NCBI GenBank assembly: GCA_036172665.1 | Contig: CM069873.1 | Span: 39,112,001 to 39,176,000 of the forward strand | Direction: 5' to 3' | Length of the DNA: 64,000 nt | Source of the DNA: Prosopocoilus inquinatus | Taxonomy: Eukaryota > Arthropoda > Insecta > Coleoptera > Lucanidae | In this document: positions 10,258-20,239 of the stretch, piece by piece | Numbering within the stretch: position 1 is the stretch's first letter | How the letters are laid out: each line of letters starts with the position of its first letter | Made by a program: the position numbers and the translations under genes | The notes under the pieces: generated by a model | The model's database searches: none | The model's input: the letters and a program-made list of their open reading frames with translations, nothing else | What the model was told of the DNA's origin: nothing

Positions 10258-10730
10258 TCACTGTAAAAAATAAGATGTTATTAAAATGTTGAAAGGTAAT
10301 GAACGATAACGAACCCAAGATTCATCCATCGTGGATTCCACTTCCACCTCTCCCCTTTCCTCCTCCACCTCCACCTTTAGTGGTAAAGGCCGTGGTAGAG
10401 GCTCCAACACTGGCGGCGCAAACACCCTCCTTTTTAGGCGGATGCGTTGAGGCGCCGCCACTTGCTGCACCGGCGGCCTTCGTTCAGGTGTGGCCGCCGC
10501 TAGCGGCGTTGGAGTGTAGCTGGGTGAAGGTGACCGTTCCAGTCGTGGATGAACCATCCGATAATTAATGACCGCGGTTTCTGCATTAATCAGAGTTCCG
10601 TCCATTAACTGAAAAAGTAAATAATCAAAAATGTAAACCGTAAAATACAAATTAGATTACTCACTTTCAGTTCCACTTGCCTCATAAAGATAGATTTCAC
10701 AAGAGGTGTGGTATTTGGTGAAGAACTCAT
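10258..10730 (-). CDS. Proline/arginine-rich small protein, spliced
   Basis: I infer two exons: 10730-10665 (22 codons, starting MSSSPNTTPLVK) and 10608-10258. They are separated by a 56-bp intron with GTGAGT donor and TTTTTCAG acceptor, and the join keeps the frame. The product of about 138 residues has a central Pro/Arg/Ala stretch (SPSPSYTPTPL, RIRLKRRVF) and an acidic segment (EVEEERGEVEVE). A second intron just upstream (donor GTATGT, acceptor TTTTACAG right before the ATG) probably splices a leader. An alternative start in another frame, in the upstream exon, gives a short product only. I do not recognise the family. Confidence 0.55.
10609..10664 (-). other. Intron of 56 bp in the Pro/Arg-rich gene
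   Basis: Read on the minus strand, the intron starts GTGAGTAATC and ends TTTACTTTTTCAG, a near-consensus donor and a strong polypyrimidine acceptor. It is bounded by open frame on both sides. Confidence 0.7.
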
Positions 10731-10925
10731 CTGTAAAACGAATAACAATTATTAAAAATTGTACAAAGAAAAATATTTTTTTATATCCTCGAAAACATAC
10801 CTAATACCTCGACAACATTTCCAACTTCATGTGAGGAACATACCATTGAACAACAATATAATTCACAGACATATCTACTTAAGAGAAAAAGTTAAATCTT
10901 AAGACACTAAATCAAACTTAATCTT

Positions 10926-12603
10926 TTAAATAGATATGTCTGCGACAAGATTATGAAACAAATCTTGGATCAGGCTCAGACGGTTGTGAATGAGGGAAAT
11001 TTTGTCATATTGTTCGTTTAAAGCCTGGTCAGTCGGAGACCTTAAGCGAACTGTACGTAAAATTTCACGACAAGATTGCAACTCATCCGTGACTTTTCTA
11101 AGATTTTTCTCACCCTCTAAACAACAGTTCCTGACTTCAGGCATAATTCCGTCATAATAATTTTGGACTGCTGTTGAGATAACTCCCACTAAATTGGGAG
11201 AGGGTGAAGGAAGGGGTATAACATGTTGTGATGAGGAAAGGGATCGAATAGGTGTAGAGGTTCGGACACTAGGAGAGGATATTTCAAGCCGAGAAGGTGA
11301 AATCTGAAGTCGAGAAGGTGGAATTTGAGAGGGTGGGATAAGTAGTTCCGGTTGTGATTGTGAAGATGACAAATTCTGAATATTGATTATAACATTATTC
11401 CTCGGTAGATTAATAGTCCTCGGTCGACGAACAGAAGGAGAATTATTAATCATTACTGGATTAATATTAATTGATGAGTTCGTGTTATTATTATTCCCAA
11501 TTGGTGATAATTGAGATATCTCCATTGAACGGTCTGATATATCAATTATTTCAGAAACTGAGTCATTAGGATTTAGCGGGATATTATCTGCAACAACACG
11601 GGGTTGCGACTGACTCAGTTGACCTTGCAACTCCGCACTATGCATCAAGTCATCATTTGAACGCAATGAAGAAAGAAAAACTCTTTCATTAGCAATTCTT
11701 TCCAATCTACGTTCCATTGTGCGTTCCCTTCTGCGTTGCAAATATTCTGCTTTAGGCAACCACACTCTTTCATACTTGTCGCTAACGGTCCTTAGACGAG
11801 AATATTGGTTGCCACGTAGGGTGCGTAAATATTGTGTGGGTTCACGAGTATTAGAAAAGGATTTAGAAACAGATTTACAAATGGAACTCTGAGTTTTTGA
11901 TTTAGAAATAACAGATCTAGAAATGGCACTCGGAGTTGTAAAGACGGATGTAATAGGAACAGTTTCCGATGTAGCAATAGGAACGGATGTAACAGGCAAC
12001 CAAAGTAGTAGAGGCTGATGTGGATGTTACAATAGGAGTAACTATTGACTGTTGAGGAATGAGGGGTTGAGTAGGTTTGGTTTGCGTAAGGAAAGAAGAA
12101 ATAAGGGGTTGAGTGGGTTGTTTAAGAATGGGAACTGATTTATTTGATGGGGAAACTGGTTTATTTGGTGGTTTCGAAGTTTGATTTGGTGGTTTCATTA
12201 AAGAAGAAGTAGCGATTAATTGTTGTGGAATAATAAAAGGAGGTTGGGTAGATTGCTGATTAAGAATAAAAGGGCTAGGAACCAGCAATTGGCTAACAAT
12301 TGGTTGACTGGAATGAATGTCTCGAGAATCCACACGATCTATTACGTCACCAACTGCGTTCAGTGTAGAATCATTGATAATTCCTTCTTGCAACAGGAAA
12401 GAGGAATTATCAATTTCATTCCACCATGAAGGCGGCACATTTGCTTGAGTGGTAAATGCACTCTGAGAAACATTTACTTGAGCAGTACTTGCCACTCCTG
12501 TCTGTGTTTCTCTAAATGCAGATTCCACGCTAGTAGTTACTGTTGAAGAAGGATTTCCTTGTAAATATTGCTGTAAAATTGGGCGTTCATTTCCAAAGGA
12601 CAT
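10926..12603 (-). pseudogene. Long Ser/Pro/Asn/Gln-rich protein with C-terminal helix, one frameshift
   Basis: The start chosen is MSFGNERPIL at 12603. The first 200 residues are low-complexity (runs of S, T, Q, P; motif TQPLI repeated). The frame shifts by one base near 12000 and continues as a 357-residue segment. That segment has an Arg-rich helix (YLQRRRERTMERRLERI), repeated SRLEIS/SRLQIS units and a C-terminal helical part (LIHNRLSLIQDLFHNLVADI). The total would be about 560 residues. No known domain is visible. It lies in the middle of the Polinton where other family members often carry lineage-specific genes. Composition suggests an intrinsically disordered, possibly core or tegument-like protein, but this is inference. 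Confidence 0.5.
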
Positions 12604-12779
12604 TACTAGCATGCAAAAATACGGAGTATATTAAAACATTAAAACGTAAATCTTACTTAATAATACTTACAGTTAAATTGTTAAAAACAATTAAATATAC
12701 AAAAGATATATCTGGAAAAAATAGAGTATCATACTATAGATCTATTAATGAATTAAGAAGTAAAAGCACTTACCAGTAG

Positions 12780-14605
12780 ATTCACAGTACAAATAACTTG
12801 TGAGTTTATTCGAACTAAATGCCTCCTTTTATACTCGAAAAGTTGAAGGTAAACCTTCTAAAACTGCACGTAAGAAATAATGTAATATGTTATTCAAAAT
12901 TAACATTATAAAAGGTCACATAACAAACACGCGTAACCGGAACATCGAAAAGTGAAAGAACACCTTGCTCAGAAATGATGCAATACGTATTTTGTATTAC
13001 AACATCCTGAACATAATGTTATTCAAAACTAAAGTTGTATAAGGTCAAACCGAACGCGCATAATAAATTTTTTTTATTATTTATTTTATCCTGTTTCCAT
13101 TTGCAGTAGCAGTAAAAGAGGATGAATGGGAGGAGACTGGGCGGGACTTAGTGGGCGGTGGGCGGAGTTTGGTGGGGGTAACTTTCTGTTTCCGCGGAAT
13201 CTGGGTCAACCGGGGGGGGGGGGGGGGGGGGGGCGGAAGAAAGCCCTCTCCCCACTCCCATCCCTACTCTTCCCTTTCCATTTTCTGGGCGTCACGAAGG
13301 CGTAACGAAGGCGTAACCACGGCCCACTAGAACTAACCTTTCCTCTTTTCTTCTTTCCTTTCTTTCCTCCTTTTTTCCTTCCTTTCTCCTCTTTTTTTCT
13401 TTCCTTCTCTCCTTTTTTTCTTTCCTTTCTGTCCTTTTTTTCTTTCCTTCTCTTTTTTTATTCTTACTTGCAGTTATTTTGAAAAAATTTCAATAACTAA
13501 TTATTCTCTCTAACGACTTTAGAATTTGAATAACATTTACGAAGTTTAATAATAATCTTATTATAACCAAGTTGAATAGTAATTCTAATCTTATTATTAC
13601 CAAGTTTATAATAATCTTTATTCAAATGAATGTAAGGAAAAAGTGTATCTGTCGAATAATAATCTTTATTCGCAAAAATTTTCCTAAATCAAACTTGCAA
13701 GTGTCACACAGTTTAACGATACACATTACACACACGAGCACTCATCTTCTAGAAACCACGATTTCATCGAACAGTCAGCCCCTAATCTTTATTTGTAAGA
13801 ATCGTGTAAATTTAAATTACATTCTTAAAAATATTCTCTTACTTATATTCTCTTAGTAAACACGCACTAAGCTTTGTGAAAGACCGATTAAGACTGGTGT
13901 GTAATACCAATATATTAGTTAAACGATTTCTATGCTAATTGAATTTGAATTTTAAATCGACGGTGAATGCTCGTAAATATGTTAATTTACTATTATGCAA
14001 TTCTTGCTAGTATGGCTCGCTTTAAAACGTGCTTGTTTTTATTTATTTAAAACGGTATTTATATTCTTTCACAACTCGGAATACATATGTAAATTTTATA
14101 GTATTTGTATATTTAATCGACGTTCGCCTTCAAACATGTTTATTTTTTCTATGCCACTTAATTTATTATACGACGGTGTGTGAATCTAAATTCTTAAATT
14201 TTAAATTGATCGATTAAAATTAATAACGTCTCCTTTCTGATTTAGTTTATTATAATTTTTATACAGATCACTTCTCGCTATGAAATTTTTAACGCTGTAC
14301 AGTGAAAACCATTTTTGTGACTTTTACATCGTAGAAAATTCGTAAATTTGACAACATTTGAAATTTCAATCGAATAAAGCGATACTTTCAAAGACAATAA
14401 AAATCTGTCAAGCTAAATTGCTCATCAAGAGTTAATCTAAATAATTTAATAACGCAATGTATTTCTAAATTCTTTCTTAAATCCTTAAATTGATTTATTA
14501 AAATTAATAACGAATAAAATAACAACTCCTTTCTGATTATAGTTTATTGTATAATAATATATTATTAATAACAATATTTAATAATTAATATTTTAATAAT
14601 AATAT
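12780..14605. other. Noncoding centre of the Polinton with G-run and pyrimidine tract
   Basis: No convincing gene is seen on either strand. A GC-rich island at 13100-13320 contains a run of 22 G (13212-13233) and G-rich neighbours. It is followed by a pure C/T tract with TTTCCTTTCTTTCC-like units (about 13335-13465). The rest (13470-14600) is very AT-rich with short open frames lacking recognisable motifs. The position between the disordered-protein gene and the structural block suits a regulatory region, but nothing proves it. Confidence 0.6.
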
Positions 14606-14941
14606 TTAAGAATAAGTACACAAATAGCAATTCTTCTTCCGTGGAGGTGGACCATCTATTTCATCCAAAGAAAATTCGGTTTGATTCCAATGTTGGTGAC
14701 AGAGTCTCTGACTTTGTAGATATTTACAGCGTTGATAATGAATTGGCAACTTAGGCCAGATGTATTCTAGATCTACGGCTGTGACTCTGGTACATAGATA
14801 CGATTTTGGAAAGTACTTCAAATCCTTATCTGGTATACTACTGAACGAACAATCTTTTTCGTACTGGTCAATAACTTCGCCAACCTTCTCTACAACATGC
14901 TTTATAATGTTCTTGCAAAATAGACGGGAGAAGAAATCCAT
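14606..14941 (-). CDS. Small Cys/His-containing Polinton protein, unknown
   Basis: The 111-residue protein begins MDFFSRLFCKNII. Cysteines and histidines cluster in the second half (YQRCKYLQSQRLCHQHW and a terminal CYLC), which could bind zinc. The frame is intact. It lies 45 bp downstream of the next minus-strand gene (14987-15517), so the two may be co-transcribed. I do not recognise a family. Confidence 0.55.
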   Translation of the reverse strand: MDFFSRLFCKNIIKHVVEKVGEVIDQYEKDCSFSSIPDKDLKYFPKSYLCTRVTAVDLEYIWPKLPIHYQRCKYLQSQRLCHQHWNQTEFSLDEIDGPPPRKKNCYLCTYS

Positions 14942-14986
14942 TGCGAAGCTGAACTTTTCTTATACTAACTAAGAACCAAAGTTTCC

Positions 14987-15517
14987 TCATAATATATCAC
15001 AAATGTTTAGTGTAAAAAATCCTTCATATAACTTTGTTTGAATAAATTTATGTAAATCAAACACGTTCGTTAAAGCACACATGCAATTTTTTCTTGAGTG
15101 AAATGGACACTTGGGTTCGGATTTTTGCAATTTTTGTACATCTTCGTAAATTTCACCCAAATCTAACACAGGTACACTTTCACCATTGCTTTTCGCTAGA
15201 ATTTCACATAGAAATCGAGACTTCTCTACTCCTTTAACGTAAACGACTTTGGCTGTACAACATAAAAAGTTGATGATTGCGTCAAACTCAGATAAGGGGA
15301 CGAATCCTCTATTCCAATCAATGCAACGGTGATTGGTCATTAACCAGTTTTCAACATTTTGAAATTTTCTGGGGACCATTGACAAACTTGTGGGTGGTTG
15401 AAATAAAAAATGACTCACTTTTCTTTCACTATCGTAAGAAGCCAACTCTTTTGGTATAAATTGATTATTTTCCACTGTAAATCCTTGAATGTCAATGACA
15501 ATAAATCGTTTTTTCAT
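14987..15517 (-). CDS. Polinton unknown protein, possibly RNase H-fold nuclease-like
   Basis: The start chosen is MKKRFIVIDIQGF, although the frame is open for 14 more residues upstream. The opening beta-strand with acidic residue (VIDIQGF), then FIPKELA and later HRCIDWNRGFVPLSEFD, resembles the layout of a DEDD-type exonuclease fold as in related proteins of animal Polintons. That resemblance is a weak inference from pattern only. The end contains CPFHSRKNCMC, a possible zinc site. The frame is intact, and it lies 80 bp downstream of the major capsid gene. Confidence 0.55.
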   Translation of the reverse strand: MKKRFIVIDIQGFTVENNQFIPKELASYDSERKVSHFLFQPPTSLSMVPRKFQNVENWLMTNHRCIDWNRGFVPLSEFDAIINFLCCTAKVVYVKGVEKSRFLCEILAKSNGESVPVLDLGEIYEDVQKLQKSEPKCPFHSRKNCMCALTNVFDLHKFIQTKLYEGFFTLNICDIL

Positions 15518-15597
15518 GGTTCGGTTGATGTTGCTTCTTATAAAATCAAATGAAATCAAATAGTTTTAGCTTCTCTGTTAATACTGCCATTCACGGT

Positions 15598-16818
15598 TTA
15601 CATCAAGTGACGGACAATTTTGGTGACAGGTGAATAAGAGAACGCTTTGTCATGCAGAATTAAACAGTAAGCAATAGTATCAGCTTTAATATTTTCTTTA
15701 GTTGTAAACTCAATTCTTATTTCTACTGCACTTTTATGCATTACATCTCTCTGAAAAGTGCAGTCGATTCCTATTAATGGGCAACTAGCTAATCCTTTTG
15801 GATTGAACCAAGGTTGACTGCTTTCACGATGATAATAATTTTCCTGAAATCTGGAATACATGTCGTATATAACGGCGTATTTGTTATTTTCAATATCAAT
15901 TTCAATATTGTCGTACGGATAGCGTTCGCCATTTAGAAATACCGTTAATGATTTTAACTTAACGTCATCAAACAGACTCATGTTTGCATCGACGACACCC
16001 TTTCGCTTAGTTTGAAAACCGATGATTATGTACCTTGGCGTTTCCAACTGCGGAGCCGTTTTTACTGTCCAAGAATGACTTGTCGTAGTTGGGAGCGACG
16101 GATACTCGTGCAACTCCCAGCTTCTGAAAGGAATTTGTATTTCAACATCTCTGTCTGTCACTCTCGTTAAAGCCAATTGCTCACGTAGTCCAGCAGAAAT
16201 ATGAGGTATACGCCATACAATTTTGTCAATTATTAATTTAATCTTTTCCGTCTTGTTTGTTTCCACAACTGCATCAACGTCATCATTTGCTCTGATCAAT
16301 ACTAATTCTTGCCTCATATTCAAGACGATCTTTTTATAATCTTCCCCAAAACCTAATAGTGTCTTTAAAGGTACACTTGCTGAGAAATCTCCCTTAACGT
16401 TGAGTATATCGCTCATTTTATCATTCTCCTGAATCCATCCTGCATTTTCCAATTTTACTGTATCGTTGCGAGTAAAAGAAAAATACCCTTTCATTGTTGA
16501 TGTTATGCCAACATTTCTTACCGAATCCACCTGTACTCCGTTCAGAAGATATCTAATCTCGCTAAACATATAAGCTACCGGATTATTTATCAATTGTGCC
16601 GTCGCACTGTGTTTAGTATTATCACTAACCAAACGCAGTCTTCCCTCTACGTACAAATAACTTTCGCAAGGGAGGGTGTAATTGTCGATCTCAGGTACGG
16701 TGATACGCACTTCATCGTTATTACCAAATGATGAACTGAATGGTAAGTGTGAATGGAACTCCATACTGGTTATTGAAGTGTCCAATTTAATTTTATCAGT
16801 TACTCCCAAAATATACAT
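15598..16818 (-). CDS. MCP: Major capsid protein (double jelly-roll)
   Basis: This protein is expected to form the trimeric capsomers of an icosahedral shell. The 406 residues fit the Polinton/adintovirus-type major capsid. Conserved blocks are the N-terminal DTSITSMEFHSHLPF, the middle LFDDVKLKSLTVFLNGERYPYDN, and AVIYDMYSRFQENYYHRES, with a C-terminal EIRIEFTTKENI strand. The frame is intact with no stop. It is followed (upstream on plus coordinates) by the minor capsid gene in the same direction, the usual order in this group. The identification rests on these blocks and on the neighbouring minor capsid, protease and ATPase genes. Confidence 0.9.
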   Translation of the reverse strand: MYILGVTDKIKLDTSITSMEFHSHLPFSSSFGNNDEVRITVPEIDNYTLPCESYLYVEGRLRLVSDNTKHSATAQLINNPVAYMFSEIRYLLNGVQVDSVRNVGITSTMKGYFSFTRNDTVKLENAGWIQENDKMSDILNVKGDFSASVPLKTLLGFGEDYKKIVLNMRQELVLIRANDDVDAVVETNKTEKIKLIIDKIVWRIPHISAGLREQLALTRVTDRDVEIQIPFRSWELHEYPSLPTTTSHSWTVKTAPQLETPRYIIIGFQTKRKGVVDANMSLFDDVKLKSLTVFLNGERYPYDNIEIDIENNKYAVIYDMYSRFQENYYHRESSQPWFNPKGLASCPLIGIDCTFQRDVMHKSAVEIRIEFTTKENIKADTIAYCLILHDKAFSYSPVTKIVRHLM

Positions 16819-17078
16819 GTCGTTCTGTTTAGATGATGATTGCCTTACGTGTAATGATGGTGTTCACCCTTTGACGGTTACGTTTCTTCTACAGAATAAT
16901 TCCCCCTATGTTAGCACCTTATAACCTAAACTCTCTAAATATATTCGATTTCTCTGTGTCAATTTCAGTTTTTTTTGTCGACAACAGTTCAGTATCTGTT
17001 TCCGTGGTTTAAATAATACATTACGTCTAATTCTGCTACACTCTTTCCGTTTCGAATAATTGCTATCGTAAATAATCA

Positions 17079-17813
17079 TTATGTGAATCTTCTCAAATGA
17101 AGTCTTAGAGTAATTACTTCGTTTCTAAAATTTACTAATCGATTCTCTTGATCTAATAGTCGAATGACTATTCTCGTAATCACGTTCACGGTCACTGGAA
17201 GATAAATAGCTTGAAGAGGGGATTCTATTATTTTAAACCCTGGAGGTACATTTGGAAAGAAATGATACAAAACATGACCGGGTTCTCCGTTGTTATAAGA
17301 TCCACCGGTTAGATTACATTCTATTCTTATAGCATTTACTTTATTTATTTCCACCGGAAAATCACCAATGTTATTATCGTTTACTTTCAACGTTCGCGGT
17401 TTAAAACCCAACAATTTTCCCAATGAATTTGGTTTACTAAAATCGAGCTTAACCGAACTGTGTATGGTTGCCTTTAAAGTATTATTATTTCCTTTAATGT
17501 TTATATAATCAGGGATATTGTTATTTTGAAAATAATCTTTCAGATATTGGTTGATATCGTCTAGTTCATATGTACCTGTAGGTATAACGATAGTTTTCCA
17601 AACCGTCGTTTTTCCTGTTTCTTCATAATGTATCAAATTATTACTTTCATCTATGTTAGGTATTGCATTAAACGTTTCAAAATTTAACAAGCACATTTCA
17701 TATGTTGCCTCTTCATCGAGGTATAGTGGTGGATTCAATTCACAAAATAAAACTGATTCAGTTCCCGTAAGAGTGAATGTACACGCAACGGGTGAAGATT
17801 CCATGTTGACCAT
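17079..17813 (-). CDS. Minor capsid / penton-like protein (single jelly-roll)
   Basis: The 244-residue protein is expected to fill the five-fold vertices. It starts MVNMESSPVACTFTLTGTES and ends EVITLRLHLRRF. Strand-rich segments (SVLFCELNPPLYLDEEATYEMCLLNFE, and the C-terminal PLQAIYLPVTVNVITRIVIRLLDQE) are the conserved blocks of Polinton minor capsid proteins. The frame is intact. It lies between protease and major capsid genes on the same strand, as in other Polintons. A start at the fourth residue (Met4) is also possible. Confidence 0.87.
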   Translation of the reverse strand: MVNMESSPVACTFTLTGTESVLFCELNPPLYLDEEATYEMCLLNFETFNAIPNIDESNNLIHYEETGKTTVWKTIVIPTGTYELDDINQYLKDYFQNNNIPDYINIKGNNNTLKATIHSSVKLDFSKPNSLGKLLGFKPRTLKVNDNNIGDFPVEINKVNAIRIECNLTGGSYNNGEPGHVLYHFFPNVPPGFKIIESPLQAIYLPVTVNVITRIVIRLLDQENRLVNFRNEVITLRLHLRRFT

Positions 17814-17835
17814 CTTTCAAGTACTACATTCTTAC

Positions 17836-18243
17836 TTAACTTGTAAAGGACTTTAAAAACTGTAGACATAAGTGTCCACAATTTGGTGTATTTTGTTTCT
17901 GATAACTTTCATAATTATAGTTAATAACTCCCAATCCGTTCGACAAAAGATATTTCTCTACTTCAACTGGAGGTCGTAGATCTCCATAGCTGTCAAAATA
18001 TTTTACGATTCCTCCTCTCTTATAATATGCCACCCAATGCGTTCCTTCACCAGAATCGCTATCTAAATTCACTACTCCACTTTCATGCTTCCATATCTTT
18101 TTAGGTAAAGTATCTCTCATAAACACACCTCGAAAGAAAGGTAATTTCCATATTTTAGCATATTTCAGTATGTCAATGTTAGTCAACGGTCGCCGAGGCA
18201 AATATTTCAGTTTTTTGGATTGGATCGTAAATATAACCCACAC
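17836..18243 (-). CDS. Maturation cysteine protease (adenain-like, C5 type)
   Basis: This protease processes virion proteins during maturation. The 135 residues show the catalytic order His69 (GTHWVAYY), Asp84 (KYFDSYG), a glutamine-containing segment (YQKQNTP) and Cys122 (NCGHLCLQFL). The length is slightly short but contains all catalytic parts. The N-terminus overlaps the end of the phospholipase-like gene by 37 bp in a different frame, which suggests translational coupling or separate spliced messages. It is intact. Confidence 0.9.
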   Translation of the reverse strand: MWVIFTIQSKKLKYLPRRPLTNIDILKYAKIWKLPFFRGVFMRDTLPKKIWKHESGVVNLDSDSGEGTHWVAYYKRGGIVKYFDSYGDLRPPVEVEKYLLSNGLGVINYNYESYQKQNTPNCGHLCLQFLKSFTS

Positions 18244-19019
18244 CCTGTTTTGTAAGGTTTTATATAGAATCCGCTTCCCACTGCTTTTGTTTCCATAGCG
18301 CGATTATGTCGCTCTGCCTCTTTCAGTTGCTCTTTCGCAGCTTTTGCATCGTTTACCGCCTTAGCAATTGCAGCTGCACCGCCGCCGAGCGATCCTATTG
18401 CGCCCAAAGCCGCAAATAATGGAATTAAAGGTAAAAACCCTCCTCTCTTAGGAATTGGTATCACTCTTTGACGTGGAGGTCTTATTTTCTTGTGGTCCTT
18501 CTTTAAAACAGCCTGCGCCAATTTCACATTTTCTAACAGACTCTTGTTACCATTACGTGAAATTGCATGTTGTGCTTTCCTTACAGCTTGTCGAAATGAT
18601 AATTTACCACCACGCTTCTTCCTTTTACTACGCTTTCTCTTCACTCCGTTTCCCATTCCAAGCTTTGTCTTAGCTTTCATTAAGGCGGCTACAGATAACG
18701 CAGATGCTTTTTCACCAAATCCCGCTTCTGTACTCTTCACTCTTTTCACTGCCGCTTGATACAATTTTTTATCTGCTTCGTGACGTTTTTCTAAATCGCT
18801 ACTTACAGAATATGCGATATCGTGTTGCTTGCACGCCTCATCCAACGCATTCACACCTCTTTTAAGTCGAACGTCTAATTTTGTGCCCGGACCGCAGTAA
18901 TTGTAACCTGGTAAGTGTAACTCTACTGGTAGTTTATTAATTAACGTATTAAGTAAACCACGACCTTTTCGTTTTAAGGTGCTTCTCGCAGTGTAATCTG
19001 TTTTGACACGACGTCGCAT
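18207..19019 (-). CDS. Phospholipase A2-like virion protein with basic and hydrophobic segments
   Basis: The N-terminal third is a phospholipase A2-like domain. YCGPG (residues 41-45) forms the calcium loop, and CKQHDIAY holds the catalytic His66-Asp67 pair, as in parvovirus VP1 unique regions. A very basic segment follows (KRKRSKRKKRGG, 127-138), fit for DNA binding or nuclear targeting. Next comes a Gly/Ala/Leu-rich hydrophobic stretch (GGFLPLIPLFAALGAIGSLGG, about 193-214) and a helix (AAKEQLKEAERHNRAME). This layout suggests membrane penetration during entry, with core-protein-like features. That role is inference from the domain families. The 270-residue frame is intact and overlaps the protease gene start. 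Confidence 0.88.
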   Translation of the reverse strand: MRRRVKTDYTARSTLKRKGRGLLNTLINKLPVELHLPGYNYCGPGTKLDVRLKRGVNALDEACKQHDIAYSVSSDLEKRHEADKKLYQAAVKRVKSTEAGFGEKASALSVAALMKAKTKLGMGNGVKRKRSKRKKRGGKLSFRQAVRKAQHAISRNGNKSLLENVKLAQAVLKKDHKKIRPPRQRVIPIPKRGGFLPLIPLFAALGAIGSLGGGAAAIAKAVNDAKAAKEQLKEAERHNRAMETKAVGSGFYIKPYKTGCGLYLRSNPKN

Positions 19020-19231
19020 TTATGGCTTTTCTTTCTAACAGTCAACGATGTTACATGTGTACTACTTCAATACTCACTGCTTATCTTTATATAGCGTAAA
19101 AATTTCTCTTAATTTTTTGGTTAAGTATCGTTAGTTTATTAAATAAAGGATCAAACAGTGTTCTTAGAAAATTTTATTTATAACTGACAGTGTCATATCT
19201 AGAAATATATACATATTAAATCACATAACAT

Positions 19232-20151
19232 TTACATATTAACAGCTTTATGCATACTTATATCAAAAATTAATTTACTAATTCCAAACATCATTAATTC
19301 ATTTGTAATTGCTCCTTTCTCAGATATTTCATTATTGAGAAATGATTTAACATTTGTCTTCATATCACTTTCCATAACACTCAAGCATGGAATCATGTTG
19401 CTGTAGAATGATTTATAGTTCAATTGTTTCAAAACTTCTAAACGATATAATACAATATCACACAATTTCCAGAGTTCCAATAGACCTTTATAAGATATAT
19501 ATAATGTCTCCACTCCTCTTTCTAATTTCAGTATTTTCGTTCCTTCGATGCGTTCGAAAGACGCCTTTACTGAGCTGATTTTCATTACCGGATAAATAGT
19601 TTTCTTCTCAGTAAAATACGACTTCAAAGTGTAGTTATAAGAACAAAATTCTTTCCATTCCTCTTCTAAAAACGATATGCTCTGCCTTTTGGAACCCATA
19701 ATACGTATTATCGGATCAAAAAATGTTTCGGTACACAGTCCGACACAAATCCACTTCGTACGGCTCTTATTTAGAAAATATACACTTTGAGCTAAAAGTG
19801 GCAACTGATCTACGTCAGTCACCTCTCTTGCTTCTGAAATCTCGGAAGGTGCTGTCTCATTAGTATCACATCGACGAAAATCTTCATCTGTGAAGTAAGG
19901 CTGGGAGAGTATTTCAAATTGAAACTCGTTTCGAACTGAGGGCATATTCAAACCGTGCTCATCCGGCTTTTCTTCTTTTGGTTTGTCAACGTTTTCAGTC
20001 AGAAGTCTTTTCTTCTATACGTCATCAAAAGGATCGTTCACGTGCCTTCTCTTTTGCTTCAGGAAAAAATCCACTTGTTTAGATGTCACTGTTAAATACA
20101 ATAAAAATATACAAATTATAAATTATTACAATAAGATGACTTAAACTTACT
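19232..20151 (-). pseudogene. Terminal Polinton gene, unknown, with 5' intron and early TAG
   Basis: The main open frame covers 239 residues (19951 down to 19232), containing FFDPIIRIMGSKRQSISFLEEEWKEF, a block that vaguely recalls single-strand DNA-binding PC4-like proteins. This is not established. Upstream, the same frame continues for 46 codons to an intron (20089-20150). Splicing places A (20151) next to TG (20088-20087), creating an ATG exactly at the junction. The first 24 codons encode a basic segment (FFLKQKRRHVNDPFDDV at its end) and are followed by an in-frame TAG at 20015-20017. Downstream start codons could still give a shorter protein. The gene is the outermost on the right side. 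Confidence 0.6.
20089..20150 (-). other. Intron of 62 bp that splits a start codon
   Basis: On the minus strand the donor is GTAAGTTTAAG, and the acceptor follows a T-rich stretch ending TTTAACAG. The exon to the left ends in A and the exon to the right begins TGACATCT, so joining them generates ATG in frame with the downstream gene. Confidence 0.65.
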
Positions 20152-20239
20152 TTTATGTATGTAGGTAGGTGATTAACTTAACAACACAACTCACAGTTCT
20201 GTAACAACTGAATCTATTCCCAAATGAAGAACCTTATAT

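Noticed and set aside
10299..10568. Plus-strand open frame with poly-proline opposite the Pro/Arg-rich gene
   Set aside because: It is the antisense shadow of a spliced minus-strand gene with good splice sites.
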